NCBI GenBank assembly: GCA_963556495.2
Contig: OY747723.1
Location: forward strand, 10,696,501-10,760,500
From: Valencia hispanica
Taxonomy: Eukaryota > Chordata > Actinopteri > Cyprinodontiformes > Valenciidae
DNA: 64,000 nt
Direction: 5' to 3'
Shown here: positions 35,796 through 47,685 of the stretch, in pieces
How positions within the stretch are numbered: the stretch's first letter is position 1
Layout of the letters: the number at the start of each line of letters is the position of its first letter
The notes under the pieces: model-generated
Seen by the model: the letters and a program-made list of their open reading frames with translations, nothing else
What the model was told of the DNA's origin: nothing
The model's database searches: none
Program-made: the position numbers and the translations under genes

Positions 35796-36547
35796 TGTCA
35801 TGGTCAGTTTGTAATAGACTCTAAGTGCAGCACAAAACCAGAGTCAGTTTAATAAGAGGCTGAGAAGGTTTATTAAACAACGAATGTACTTCTCCAGGTG
35901 GATCTTGGGCGGGAAAGGCGGGAACAGGCTGCGGCAAAGGGAAAGATAGTTAATTTCCATAGGACGGTGAATGGGTAAGTATGGATGGTGTTGAGCTTAC
36001 AGGGAATCCGGAGATGGAAGAGCTTCAGGGAAAGGCAGGTAGGTTCTGTCGGCTGGAGATTGGAGTTATCCTTGTTTGTCTTTTGTGAGAGGAGGACGGG
36101 CAGGCGAGCAGGATGGTGACAGAGACGGGTGTGGACCTGATGAGCCAGCGGGGAAGAACGGAGCAGAGGCTGACCACGGGAGTGACTGGAGCAAACACAG
36201 GGTGACTGAGGTTCGATGAGTCCGGGAATCAGCAGCTGTCCTGATAGGTTGTCCAGGATTGGGATCTCAAAAGGATTGAGATCTGCAGGATCAACAAGGT
36301 GGGTGAGTACAGAAAGTATTCAGAGTTCTTCTGCAATCAGGACTTGGAAGAGTACAAAAGTAATTTTGATACCACGCATAGCTGCGAGAACAATCTGGGG
36401 CCAGCATGTAGCATCTGTTCCCCTTTTGAGCTGGTTCCTGATGAGTCCAGACGAAAAACACCTGCTGGCTGCTGCCTGCCATGTCCCCCTGGGAAGAAGG
36501 TAGGAGAACAAACACAACCTCAAGCACACAGACACAGAATCCTAACA
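35796..36547 (-). repeat. 3' LTR of Gypsy 2
   Basis: On the minus strand it begins TGTTAGGATTCTGTG and ends ACCATGACA. A G-rich polypurine tract (AAGGGGTGGGGGTAC, 36548-36562) lies next to it. The LTR is unusually long because of an exon-like insert at about 36290-36510. Confidence 0.75.
36291..36508 (+). other. Exon-like cysteine-rich segment inside an LTR
   Basis: On the plus strand (antisense to the LTR) an open stretch follows CTGCAG and ends at a donor-like GGGAAGAAG|GTAGGA. Its reading is EYRKYSEFFCNQDLEEY, then CSICSPFEL and GCCLPCPPGKK, with eight cysteines in about 65 residues. This looks like a disulphide-rich extracellular module; the CCxxCPPG pattern recalls TNF-receptor-type repeats, but that is a guess. 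It may be a captured host exon. It could also be a chance open frame. Confidence 0.35.
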
Positions 36548-36561
36548 GTACCCCCACCCCT

Positions 36562-39500
36562 TCAAGGGACGCCTCCTGGCGGCCGACCGTATGTAGAAGC
36601 GGCTGAGGATTCGAAGTCCGAAATAAGGCGATTATCTAGAATAAAAGAGCTTGGGACCCACTGGCATTCTTCAGGACCGTAGCCCTCCCAATCCACCAAG
36701 TACTGCTGATCACGGCCCCAAGGGCGCACATCCAGGATGTGGCGGACAGTGTAAGCAGGATGCCCATCAATGATTCGGACGGGTGGAGAGGGTTTGGCTG
36801 GAGGGCACAAAGGACTTGAAGAGACAGGTCTGACTTAGGAGATATGGAATACGGGATGGACATGATGGTGAGATGGAATCTTAAGCTTGACGGCAGATGG
36901 ACTGATGACATTCTTTATGGGAAAAGGACCAAGAAATCGGGAGCAAGTTTTCTGGGTTGAGACATTAGAGGAACATCTTTTGAGGTGAGCCATACAAGTT
37001 GTCCGGGAGAATATGTGGGTGCTGGCCCCCTCTTCTTGTCTGCCAATCGTTTATTTTGGGCTGCGGTTCTTTGAAGGGTAGAGTGAGTATGGTTCCAGAT
37101 TCGTCTGATGGCACGGAGATGAGCATGGACCTAAGGAACCACTGGGTCTGGGAAAGAGGCTGGGAGAAGTGGAGGTTGATAACCAAGGGATACTTCAAAA
37201 GGTGAAAGACCGGTGGCTGAGGAGACGTGAGAATTGTGTGAATATTCAACCCATGGCAGGTAAACGGGCCAGGTGAGGGGATTTTGGCAACAGAGGCAAC
37301 AAAGAGTATTTTCTATTTCTTGGTTAAGACGCTTACACCGACCATTAGTTTGAGAATAGAAACCGAAGGACAGACAGGACTTGGCACCAAGGGCTGAGCA
37401 GAACTGTTTCCAAATGGCAGAGGTGAATTGTGGACCACGGTCTGAGATGATCTCTGTTGGAATTTCATGCAGGCGGAAAATGTGGAAGATGGGTAAACGG
37501 GCAGTTTTTGCAGATGAGGGAAACTTAGGAAGAGCAATTAAATGGCAAGCTGTGGAAAATCTGTCAATAATTGATCAAATGACTGTTTTACCTTTTGAAG
37601 AGGGAAGACCAGTGACAAAATCCAAGGCGATGTGGGACCAAGGACGGGTAGGTTGTAGATGACAAGCAGGAGGTTGGTGAGACGACTTATTTTGATTGCA
37701 AATGTGACAGGCAGAAACATACTCCGCAACATCTTGTTGAGTGATGGCCACCAGAAGCATATATTTGGAGGAGAGCTATGGTTCGACTGATTCCAGGATG
37801 ACAAGAGAACTTGGATGCATGACCCCAGTAGATGGTCCGAGCTCAGAGTGAAGATGGGACATACAGGCGGCCAGGAGGTCCCCCACCTGGGTCAGGCTCT
37901 GTTAGCTGGGCATTCTTGATGGACTTCTCGAAATCCCAGGTGAAAGACCCAATGAAGCAGGATGGAGGGAGGATTGTGGTTTCTTCAGTTGGGGCATCGT
38001 CAGTTTGATGTATTCTGGATAAGGCGTCAGGCTTCTTATTCTTGGATCCGGGGCAGAATGAGATGTGTAGGTTAAAACAGGAGAAGAAGAGGGACCGGCG
38101 AAACTGTCGAGGGTTGAGTCTTTTAGCTGTCTGAATGTGTGATAAATTCTTGTGATCAGTCCAAACCAGAACAGGGAGGTCTGTGCCCTCCAACCAATGC
38201 CTCCACTCTTCCAGAGCGAGCTTAATGGCTAATAATTCTCGGTCTCCAATATCGTAGTTTCTTTTGGCGGGGGAAAACGTTTTAGAGAAAAAGGCACAAC
38301 AATGCAGTTTATGGTCACGAGGAGATCTTTGAGAAAGGACTGCTCCAACAGCAGTGTCAGACGCGCTAACCTCTAGTCAACCTCTAAGATGAACCGTAGT
38401 GATGGGTCTGGTTGGGACAGGATGGGAGCCTGGATGAATTGCCTCTTGAGATGCTGAAAAGCGTGGTCAGCCTCTGGAGTCCAGTGGAATGGTTTTTTGG
38501 TCGAAGTGAGTGAGTTCAATGGTTCAGTAATTTTACTGAAGTTCTGGATAAATCTTCTATAGAAGTTGGCAAAGCCAATGAATTCTTGAAGTAGTTTTCG
38601 GTTCTCGGGGGGGGGTGGGGGGGGCAGTCCTTGATGGTTTAGATCTTTCCTGGATCTGCTCTTACCTGCCCATCCTCGAGAATGCATTCAAGGAAGGCTA
38701 TTGAAGGGACGAAGAATTCACACTTCTCAGCTTTAACGTAGAGGCGATTCTCCATGAGCCTTTGTAGCACTTGACGGATGTGGACCTTGTGTTGGTCTAG
38801 ATCTTTTGAGAAAATGATTATATCATCTAGATAGACAGAAACAAATCTATGGATGAAGTCTCTTAATACATAATTGACCACATTTTAGAATACAGCAGGA
38901 GCGTTGGACAAACCAAATGGCATAACCAGATATTCAAAGTGACCTATGTGAGTTTTGAAACCGGTCTTCCACTCATCCCCCCTCTCTGAATCGGACGAGA
39001 TGATAGGCATTTATGAGATCGAGTTTGGAAAATATTGATGCTTGACAAACAGGTTCCAAGGCAGATGACAACAGGGGAAGAGAATACTTGTTTTTAACTG
39101 TAATTTGGTTGAGACCCCGATAATCGATACACGGCCGGAGAGATCCATCTTTATTCGACACAAAGAAAAACCCTGCACCAACGGGGGAAGATGATGGTCG
39201 ACTGATGCCAGCTTCTAGGGAATCCTGAATATACTTCTCCTTGACTTCACGTTCCTTGATGGACAATTTAAAGAGCCAGCCTGAAGGTAACGGAGTTCCC
39301 GGTAAAAGATCAATTGCACAATCGTAAGGTCCATGAGGTGGTAAGGAGAGGGCAAGATCTTTTCTGAAGGCATGGCTCAAGTCATGATACTCAACAGGAA
39401 CATTAGTCAAGTCGGCATCAGGTTCTGGGGGTTGTTCGGTAGTTTTTCTTTTCTCTGGTTTGGCAGATTCTAAACAGGTTTTCAAGCAGAATGGACTCCA

Positions 39501-39861
39501 GGTTTCGATTCTTCGATTTGTCCAGTTGATTTGTGGATTATGAGTGGATAACCATGGGAAACCAAGAACTAATTAACTTTCTTTATTTGGATAGACGTAG
39601 AATTGGATGTGTTCGTGATGATTTCTGGAGATTGTTAATGGAACTGGCTGAGTCTGATGGGTTATGGAGAACATGATACTACCGTCTAGGGCTGAAACAC
39701 TAATGGGAGATGGAAGTCTGAAAACAGGTATATTGCATTTCTTAATGATTTCTGGATGGATAAGGTTTTGGTCAGATCCTGAATCTACTAAGGCTATGCA
39801 CTGAAAGGGGTTTTTGAGGTTGTTATTGAGAGTAGCAGTGAAAAGTAACCTATTACTTTGA
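36562..39861 (-). pseudogene. Gypsy 2 protease, RT, RNase H, integrase, chromodomain
   Basis: High to low coordinates: protease with IALVDSGSDQNLIHP at about 39785 (active-site DSG kept); RT N-terminus with YHDLSHAF and [13 protein letters not shown] (39400-39100); palm motif [10 protein letters not shown] (38835) intact; connection [13 protein letters not shown] (38560); RNase H with VWTDHKN and a PDALSRI end (38160-38010); integrase zinc finger and core start ([23 protein letters not shown], 37700-37600) and further broken core pieces to 36900. Last comes the chromodomain ([29 protein letters not shown], 36770-36650), which binds histone tails to guide integration. At least five frameshifts break the reading. 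Confidence 0.8.
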
Positions 39862-39862
39862 T

Positions 39863-40961
39863 TGTTCCTTCTTCTTACATACAAAGCCCTTAATAATCAA
39901 GCTCCATCATACATCAGAGATCTAATTGTTCCTTATGTTCCTAATAGAGCCCTTCGCTCTCAGACTGCAGGTTTACTTGTAATTCCTGGGATTTCTAAAA
40001 GTAGAATAGGAGGCAGATCTTTTAGTTATCAGGCTCCTCTCCTGTGGAACCAGCTCCCAGCTTTAGTCCGTGAGGCAGACACTCTGTTTACTTTTAAGGC
40101 CAGGCTTAAAACTTTCCTTTTTGATAAAGCTTATAGTTAGAGTGGCTTAGGTCATCCTGAGCTATCTCTGTAGTTATGCTGCTATAGGCTTACACTGCTG
40201 GAGGACAGACTTACCAATTTTCTTCACTCTACTTCCTTTTCTCCTACGACTCTCCAGTTGTATTACAGTACATTCTGTTATTTCGACTGTTAACTTTGTT
40301 TTCTCTCAGTGTTTTCCTCTCCATAGAAGATATACCTGGTCTGGAATCCTGCTTGGCTGCAATGCCCTGTTGGACGGGGGGCATCGACTGGGATTATCCT
40401 CCCAGTAACTGAACATCCACTGTGTCCTGTTATTAACTTTTTACTTTCTGTAACATAGAAAGTTCTCTTATATCAGATCTTCTGTTCCTTCTATGTTTCT
40501 GCTCTGTCTTCTCAAACCCCCAGACGGTCGTGGCAGATGGCCGCTCCTCCTGAGCCTGGTTCTGTTGGAGGTTTCTTCCTGTTAAAGGGGAGTTTTTCCT
40601 CTCCACCGTCGCGACATGCTTGATCAGTATGAGGGATTGCTGAAGGATTGCTGTGGTTGGAAAGTCTGCATCAACGGGGCCCAACCTCACGCCAATGACT
40701 GACGCAATCTGCTGGGATTCCTTAAATAGGAAACTTTTTAACTGATTGGAATGTTTGTATAAATGTATTGAAATGACTTCTTGTTAAGTGCCTTGAGATG
40801 ACATCTGTTGTGAATTGGCGCTATATAAATAAACTGAATTGAATTGAATTGAATTGAATTGAAATTGAATTGAATTGAATTGAATTGAATTGAATTGAAT
40901 TGAATTGAATTGAATTGAATTGAATTGAATTGAATTGAAATTGAATTGAATTGAATTGAAT
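39863..40961 (+). mobile_element. 3' end of a CR1/L2-group LINE in Gypsy 2
   Basis: It begins with the last 90 codons of a LINE RT (LLLTYKALNNQAPSYI to the stop at 40140). A long 3' UTR follows, containing GGTCGTGGCAGATGGCCGCT and GGAGTTTTTCCTCTCCAC, common in fish LINEs of this type, and it ends in a GAATT repeat tail. The same 3' UTR occurs on the minus strand at 44733-45097, so the two belong to one family. The insertion interrupts the Gypsy 2 protease region at its upstream side. Confidence 0.85.
40842..40961 (+). repeat. GAATT microsatellite tail
   Basis: About 23 units of GAATT with two single-A interruptions extend the LINE 3' tail. The IQFNS-repeat frame on the minus strand is a by-product. 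Confidence 0.9.
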
Positions 40962-41589
40962 TTCCCATATCACAGACTTGGTTTTAACTATCCGGTTAGT
41001 GCAGAATAATCTAGTCCAAGTTTTAAATGTCTAGTCCCCCTTACAACTTACTTTGTTCTTGTTCTCCTTTCTTGTAGGTTCCTTCGATGATCTTAGGATC
41101 TGTTGGGCTTCTGTCGTTGCTGTCGGAGTTCATTCTCCACCTAACATTCCTGGAACCTAAGAAAAAGGGGAAACAAAGGTTACTCTTCCATTCACTCCTC
41201 TGCCGATCACAACCTCACCAGATCCACTTACCTTCCTCGAACTCTATCCACTCTAAGACAAAGTAAGAACCTCATCTTCATCTTACAAATAAACAATATC
41301 CCGTCCATCTTAAACAAACCTGTGTTAACCACTTACCCTTCTTCCAGTGATGTTTCCCTTCTGAGATTCTGCACCTCCTCTCTCCTGTGTTGTGAGGCAT
41401 CATTGCAAAAGACACTCCTCAGAGGAAAATATTCATTTATCTGATTTCCCTTTGTGTGTTAATTGTGTCCGCATTAGTATCCTTAAAATCAAGTAAGAAT
41501 CTTCTGGCCAATCAGACTTTGCGACACACTTATGCAGAGCTATTTTTGAACAGGGTATTCTGGGTTGCCATGAAACAGCATTTCAGACT
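40962..41589 (+). other. LTR-like 5' region before a gag fragment
   Basis: The order TTTCTTGTAGG.. C/T-rich stretches, AATAAACAATATCC near 41288 and a gag start at 41590 suggests the 5' LTR or leader of a plus-strand Gypsy element. No duplicate LTR copy was found to prove it. Confidence 0.35.
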
Positions 41590-41820
41590 ATGACACAGCA
41601 GCAAACAACCATTCTTCAAGGCATGAATTATTTAACCAAGCTGTTCAACGATTTCACTGCCAGAATCCTCATACCTGCCGCTCAGTCTCATCAGTCTGCC
41701 TACGTTTCAGCTCCAGCAGACACATCCACCTCTCCAGGCTTCCGGGAAGTGGATTCACCTATCCCAGAGACTTTCTCTGGGTACCTAGGTAAGAGTAAAG
41801 GATTGCTATTACAATGTGCT
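41590..41820 (+). pseudogene. Gypsy gag N-terminal fragment
   Basis: The open frame starts MTQQQTTILQGMNYL and reaches PETFSGYLGKSKGLLLQC, which matches the P..F.G...KCRGFLLQC type region of sushi-like Gypsy gag proteins. It is cut at 41821 by the start of an LTR element. The remaining gag is not found on the other side. Confidence 0.6.
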
Positions 41821-42028
41821 TGTCAGGGATGTGTGTGAAGTATGGACCCAAACGCAGATGCTTAGGAAGTGCAGGATGTTTATTAAAGGGTGAGGTGATG
41901 GTGATGATGATGATGAAGAAGAGGACGACGGCAGGAACGGAGAGACTGGACATCGAGCAGGAACGAGACAGCAGGGAAGGCCCACAAGACATCAATAGTA
42001 AGTAGTAGTCGTAGTTAATGATCCGGCA
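41821..42028 (-). repeat. 3' LTR of the second element
   Basis: On the minus strand it begins TGCCGGATCATTAAC and ends CATCCCTGACA. With only one copy present, the ends are inferred from TG..CA and the position of the polypurine tract. Confidence 0.5.
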
Positions 42029-42029
42029 C

Positions 42030-42925
42030 TGAGTGGACCCCCCCCCCCTTAAAGGCGGATTCCAGACGCCTTGGAGAGAGGAGCAAGAAAGAAAAAGGGA
42101 AAAAAAAGAAGCACCCTTCCCAGGGTGGGTGGAGGGGGCCCACGGAAGGAGGGCCCCGAGTCTTTCTGGGTACGCCCCTGGAAGTCTGGCGACCCGGATG
42201 GCGTCCTCCAACTGGACGGCGGTCTGGAGGACGGCCTGGTGATCCTCCCTTGAGGACCTGGAGTTTGGGCGGACGGCCCGGATGGCGTCCTCTGGCTGGA
42301 CGGGACGACCCCGATGGTGGCCTCTGGCTGGACGGAGGTCCGGAGGACGACCCGGTGATCCTCCCTTGAGGACCTGGAGTTTGGGCGGACAGCCCTTAGG
42401 TCCTCTTCTGAGGGTCAGGCAGCGGCTGAGGAGCTTGGCTGGTCGGCGGCGACGAAGATGCCTGGCCGGTAGAGGTCGGCCGAGACGAAGAGAATCTGGA
42501 GGCTCGGACGCCGGCTGAGCCGAAGAATCTGGAGGCTCGGACGCCGGCTGAGCCGAAGAATCTGGAGGCTCGGACGCCGGCTGAGCCGAAGAATCTGGAG
42601 GCTCGGACGCCGGCTGAGCCGAAGAATCTGGCGGCTCGGACGCCGGCTGAGCCGAAGAATCTGGCGGCTCGGACGCCGGCTGAGCCGAAGAATCTGGAGG
42701 CTCGGACGCCGGCTGAGCCGAAGAATCTGGCGTCTCGGACGCCGGCTGAGCCGAAGAATCTGGAGGCTCGGACGCCGGCTGAGAAGAGTCTGGAGGCTCC
42801 AGTGATGGGGACGGGTCCTCTCGGACCCTCCCTGGGAGCTCTAGCGATGGGGACGGGTCCTCCCTGACCCTCCCTCGGAGCTCCAGCGACCCATAGGGAA
42901 ATGTCGATTGCTGGAGAGCAGCCAA
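42030..42925 (-). CDS. [11 protein letters not shown] repeat protein (partial)
   Basis: The minus-strand open frame (388 codons, extending through the LTR to 41759) reads [16 protein letters not shown], two [10 protein letters not shown] units, then nine to ten 11-residue [11 protein letters not shown] repeats, and then a less ordered R/P-rich part. Like the protein at 25490-28734, it is Pro/Ser/Ala-rich and has no enzyme motif. The true start may lie in the missing 5' part. Beyond about 42490 the frame may have slipped, since the composition changes to R/L-rich. Confidence 0.45.
42497..42790 (-). repeat. 33-bp coding tandem repeat
   Basis: Nearly identical units of GGCTCGGACGCCGGCTGAGC plus CGAAGAATCTGGA repeat about nine times. 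The third-position changes (GGAGG / GGCGG) are mostly silent. Confidence 0.9.
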
Positions 42926-42960
42926 TGTGATGGCCAGGAAGACTGCAGGAATGGTGCAAT

Positions 42961-43089
<129 letters not shown>

Positions 43090-43124
43090 GCACTGTGGCT
43101 ACTGCTCCTTCCCATCTTTCTTCC

Positions 43125-43860
43125 CTATTTCCTCCTCCCCCCAAGTGAGGAGTTGAAGAGGGTGGTTGCACGATAGACAAAGGAGTTCTTGTGTCTACTG
43201 GTCCTGCATTTGGGAAGAAGCAGTCTCTCACTGAACCGGCTCCTCTGGTTAATGATGACAGTGTGCAGAGGATGGCTCGTGTTGTCAAGAATATCCAGCA
43301 GTTTGTCCAGTGTCCTCATCTCTGCCACCGTCACCAGACGACCACAGCGACCACAGAGCCGGCCCGCCTGGTCAGTTTATCCAGTCTGGATGTGTCCTTC
43401 TTGAATATGCTGCCCCCCCAGCACACCACAGTGTAAAAGAGGACACTGGCAACCACAGACTGGTAAAAATTCCTAGCAGTTTGCTGCAGATGTTGAAAGA
43501 GCACCGTCTCCTCAGGAAGTACAGCCTGCTCTGTGTCTTCCCTTACAGGTGGCTGGTGTGTGTTGTCCAGTCCAGTTTTTTATCCAGCCCAAGGTATTTA
43601 TATGAATCCACAGCCTCCACCTCAGCTTCCTCTAGCAGGACTGGTCGTGGTTTTGGTCTGGACCTCCCAAAGTCAATGACCTGCTCCTTTGTCTTAGAGG
43701 TGTTGAGCTGTAGGTGGTTGGTGTGGCACCATGCAGCAATGTCCCCCACTAGTCTCCGATACTCCTCCTCTCTGTCGTCCCTGATGCACCCAACAATGGC
43801 TGTGTCATCGGCATACTTCTGTAGGTGACACAGCTCCGAGTTGTAACAGAAGTCCGAGGT
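43125..43860 (-). pseudogene. L2 RT C-terminal part (outer segment)
   Basis: The minus strand reads TSDFCYNSELCHLQKYADD from 43858 (motif C kept), then AAWCHTNHLQLNTSKTKE, YKYLGL.. (thumb) and a C-terminus ending FNSSLGGRRK near 43125. Frameshifts near 43550 and 43400 break it. It is the natural continuation of the plus-strand part that stops at 48515. Confidence 0.8.
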
Positions 43861-45097
43861 CCCCTGAGATGGAAAGTGCCCTCAGAGACTGTTTAAACAC
43901 CACGGTCTGGGATGTGCTGATGGACCCGCATGGTAAGGACATCGAGGGGATGACACACTGTCTGACGGATTACCTGAACTTTTGGACAGACGTGGTCTCC
44001 CCTGCCAAGACAGTCCACTGTTATCCTAATAACAAGCCGTGGGTAATGGAGGAAGTCAAAGCTGTCCTCAACAGGAAAAAGGCTGTTTCAGGAGCAGAGA
44101 CAGGGAGGCCATGAAGGCAGCACAGCTAAAGGTGAAGCACTGTGTGAGGGAAGCTAAGGACAGCTACAGGAGAAAGGTGGAGCAGAAGCTGAGGGGCAAC
44201 AACCTGAGGGAGGTCTGGGAAGGTGTGAGCGCCATCACAGGTTACCGCACAAAGAACAGAGCTACAGAGGAGACAGTGGAGAGGGCGAATGAGATGAATG
44301 ACTTCTTCAACCGGTTCAACCGGACCCTCTCCCTTCAACCCCCACCACCTCCCTCAGCACAGCCATCTCTCCTTCTTCCCTCCACACATCTTCCCCCGAA
44401 CACCACAACACCCCCCTTTCCCTCATCCGCCACCTCAACACAGTCTCCACCACACTTCACCACAGACCAGGTCAGAGGACAGCTGAGGAAGATTCGGCCC
44501 AGGAAAGCAGCAGGTCCTGACAAAGTGTGTCCGAGACTTCTGAAGACCTGTGCTGCAGAACTGGGATAACCACTTAAGTGGATCTTCAACCTTAGCCTGC
44601 AGCTGGGGAGAGTGCCCACCCTCTGGAAGACATCCTGCATCGTTCCAGTCCCAAAAAAGAACCGGCCCAGTGAACTGAATGACTTCCGACCGGTGGCACT
44701 TACATCACATCTTATTCAATTTTTTGCCACGACCGTCTGGGGGTTTGAGAAGACAGAGCAGAGACACAGAAGGAACAGAAGATCTGATATAAGAGAACTT
44801 TCTATGTTACAGAAAGTAAAAAGTTGATAACAGGACACAGTGGATGTTCAGTTACTGGAAGCATCATCCCAATCGATGCCCCCCGTCCAACAGGGCATTG
44901 CAGCCAAGCTGGATACCAGACCAGGTGTAGCTTCTATGGAGAGAAAAACACTGAGAGAAAACAAAGTTAACAGTCAAAATAACAGAATGTACTGTAATAC
45001 AACTGGAGAGTATTAGTAGAAAAGGAAATAGCAGAGTGAAGAAAATTTGTAAGTCTGTCCTCCAGCAGGCTAAGCCTATAGCAGCATGACTACAGAG

Positions 45098-46884
45098 CTA
45101 GCTCAGGATGACCTTAGCCACTATTCTATTCCACAATTCTATTCTGGATTTAACAGGGAGCCAATGAAGGGAAGCTAAAACAGGAGAAATGTGATCTCTC
45201 TTTTTGTAATTCATCAGAACTCTTGCTGCCGCATTTTGGAACAACTGAAGGCTTTTAATGGCATTTTGTGGACTACCTGATAATAAAGAATTACAGTAGT
45301 CCAGCCTTGAGGTAACAAATGCATGGACTAGTTTCTCAGCATCACTCCTGGACAGGATGTTTCTAATTTTAGCAATATTCCGAAGGTGAAAGAAAGAAAT
45401 TCTAGGAACCTGTTTAATATGGGATTTAAATGTCAAGTCTTTGTCAAAAATAACGCCAAGGTTCTTTACGTTATCACTGGGGGCCAATTTAATGCCATCC
45501 AGATGAAGCGATTTACTAATCAGTTTCTGTTTTAGAACTTTTGGTCCAAAGACAGCAACTTCTGTCTTGTCATTTAAAAGCAAAACGTTTAGGGTCATCC
45601 ATGTTTTTATGTCTTCCAGACATGCCTGTAATTTACCTAACTGACTGGGTTCATCAGGATTTATGGATAAATAAAGTTGTGTATCATCGGCATAGCTGTG
45701 GAAATTTATCCCATGCTGTCTAATGATTCTACCAATTGGGACCATATATATGGTGAAAAGAATAAGTCCAAGCACAGAACCCTGTGGAACTTCACAAGTA
45801 ACCCTTGAAAGTGAAGAAGATTGATCATTTAGATGAACAAACTGGAATCTGTCAGATAAATATGACTTAAACCAGCCTAGTGCTATTCCTTTGATCCCTG
45901 CAACATGTTCAAGCCATTCTAAGAGAATATTATGATCGACTATGTCAAAAGCAGCACTGAGATCTAACAAAACCAGAACAGACACAAGTCCATTATCTGA
46001 GGCCATGAGAATATCATTAGTAACCTTCACCAGTGCTGTTTCAGTGCTATGATGAGCTCTAAAACCTGACTGAAACTCTTCAAACAGCTCGTTACTGTTT
46101 AGATGCTTACAGACTTGATTAGCAACAATTTTCTCAAGGACTTTGAAAAGGAAAGGAAGGTTAGATGTAGGTCTGTAATTCACTAGGTCATCTTGATCAA
46201 GGGAAGGTTTCTTGAGGAAAGGTTTAATTACAGCTATTTTAAATTCCTGTGGTACGTATCCGTTTACTAAGGATAGATTCATCATGTCCAAAATGGGGCC
46301 AGGAACCAAATGGAACACTTCCTTAAATAATTTGGTTGGGATTGGGTCCAACATACAAGTTGAAGGTTTAGATGAGGCTAATATTTTTGATAATTCCGAA
46401 AGCTCGACTGAATCAAAACAGCCTAAGCACAAATGAGGTTCTACAGTTCTTTTCCGATGCTGCCTCATTTACTGAGGAAGAAGTAATCATGTTTGGGAGG
46501 ATGCCAATGATTTTATTTTTAATAGAATTAATGTTATTTATGAAGAATCCCATAAAATCATCACTGCTTAGAGCTGGGGGAATAGTTGGCTCAACAGAGC
46601 TATGACTCTGTGTAAGTTTGGCAACTGTACTAAAAAGAAACTTAAGATTGTTCTTATTCGCCTCTATTAAAATATGCTGTCCTAGCTTGTCGAAGGGTCT
46701 TTTTATACAGCAGTAGACTGTTATTCCAGGTTAAATAGGAATCCTCTAGGCGTGTAGAGCGCCATTTTCTCTCCAACTTCCTAGTATTCTGCTTTAAAGT
46801 ACGCAACTCTGTTTTAAACCAAGGAGTCAGCCTCCTATGGCTAGCCACTTTCTTTTTTAAGGTGGCTACACTATCTAACACCAA
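45098..46884 (-). pseudogene. Reverse transcriptase of nested LINE
   Basis: The long open frame 46468-45098 (456 codons) contains the RT: MLDPIPTKLFKE, VNYRPTSNLPFLFKVLEK, LLDLSAAFDIVDH (motif A), VPQGSVLGLILFT (motif B), HSYADDTQLYLS (motif C), NLGVIFDKDL and the C-terminal LHWLPVKSRI. All three acidic residues are present. Upstream, 46884-46654 carries the linker (LTPWFKTELRTLKQNTRKLE..), separated by a frame break near 46600, so the whole ORF2 is not intact although the RT core is uninterrupted. Confidence 0.85.
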
Positions 46885-47190
46885 ACGATATGAGAAAATA
46901 TCGCTGTGAACCAGACCATCAATTTTTTAAGGGTTAGAGATGGAATTGCTGCCATCCACTGTACTCTGAGACACTGAGGAAAGTAAGAATAGAACAGGTT
47001 CTTTGTCTGATTAAGCTCTACTATAATGAAATTATCTTTCAGATTTAAGATGGTCAGTTAGAGTAAATTCAAAATGTATGTCAGTACAAGGTCCAAAGTG
47101 TGTTTACCCAAGTGGGTCGATCCCTGTACTTTTGGAGTAAATCCAATTGAGTCTAAAATAGCATTAAAGGCTGCATTTAGGCTATCACTT

Positions 47191-47592
47191 TCAGTATATA
47201 AGGGTTAGATGTTCAAAAGAACTGTAGCTATCAATTGGTCTGGGACTAATTAGTAAATTAGAACGAAAAATGGTTGCAACTCCTCCTCCTCGCCCAGTAC
47301 TTCTAGGAATGTGAAAATTTAAATGACTGGAAGGAGTTGACTCATTTATATTGACATAATCCTCCTGCTGCAACCTGGTTTCTGTGAGACAAAGGAAATC
47401 AATGTGATTATCACAAATCAAGTCATTTACTAACAAAGTCTTTGAGGAGAGAGATCTTATGTTTAATAAACCACATTTAATAGATTTATTTTTCTGTTCA
47501 GTCAAGGTTGTATTTATCTTTATGAGATTTCCATTATTTGCTTCTGTTGGCTTAACTTTTAATCCATTTAATTTTGGCCGTGGGCAAGACAC
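47191..47592 (-). pseudogene. Apurinic-type endonuclease of nested LINE
   Basis: It starts [15 protein letters not shown] and reaches the endonuclease signature [28 protein letters not shown] and RGGGVATIF. This domain nicks DNA at the insertion site. The frame stops at 47191, after SFEHL. The remaining part (with the SDH motif, below 47190) is in other frames and only partly readable. Confidence 0.8.
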
Positions 47593-47685
47593 TATTTCTA
47601 TAGGGTAATGGGTGGGTAACAGTACAGAAGCAGCAGAGAGGTGGGTTAAACTACGACTCTGCTTCCTGGTCTGGACCCTGGGTTG

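Larger units (their letters stand above)
35796..39861 (-). mobile_element. Ty3/Gypsy chromovirus element 2, 5' end lost
   Basis: It reads on the minus strand with a 3' LTR at 35796-36547 and pol from 36562 up to 39861. A chromodomain at the integrase C-terminus places it among chromoviruses, as in the fish sushi group. It is inserted in the gag of Gypsy 1. Its gag and 5' LTR are not visible above the LINE at 39863. Confidence 0.8.
41821..42957 (-). mobile_element. Second repeat-protein LTR element, 5' truncated
   Basis: It is organised like 25011-29321: a 3' LTR (41821-42028) on the minus strand, a C-run of 11 (G-rich polypurine tract, about 42038-42048), then a shared segment. The run of C is followed by TTAAAGGCGGATTCCAGAC, against TCAAGGGCGGATACCAGAC in the first element. 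Both also share CAGGGTGGG.GGAGG.GG and CGGAAGGAGGG. The coding part is a different repeat protein. The 5' LTR is missing; the element ends at the TA microsatellite. Confidence 0.65.

Noticed and set aside
40738..40968. IQFNS-repeat frame
   Set aside because: It is a translation of the GAATT tail of a LINE.
44612..44827. Plus-strand frame ending in a WGFEKTEQ segment
   Set aside because: Its second half is antisense of the nested LINE 3' UTR; the same reading occurs antisense at 40433-40690.
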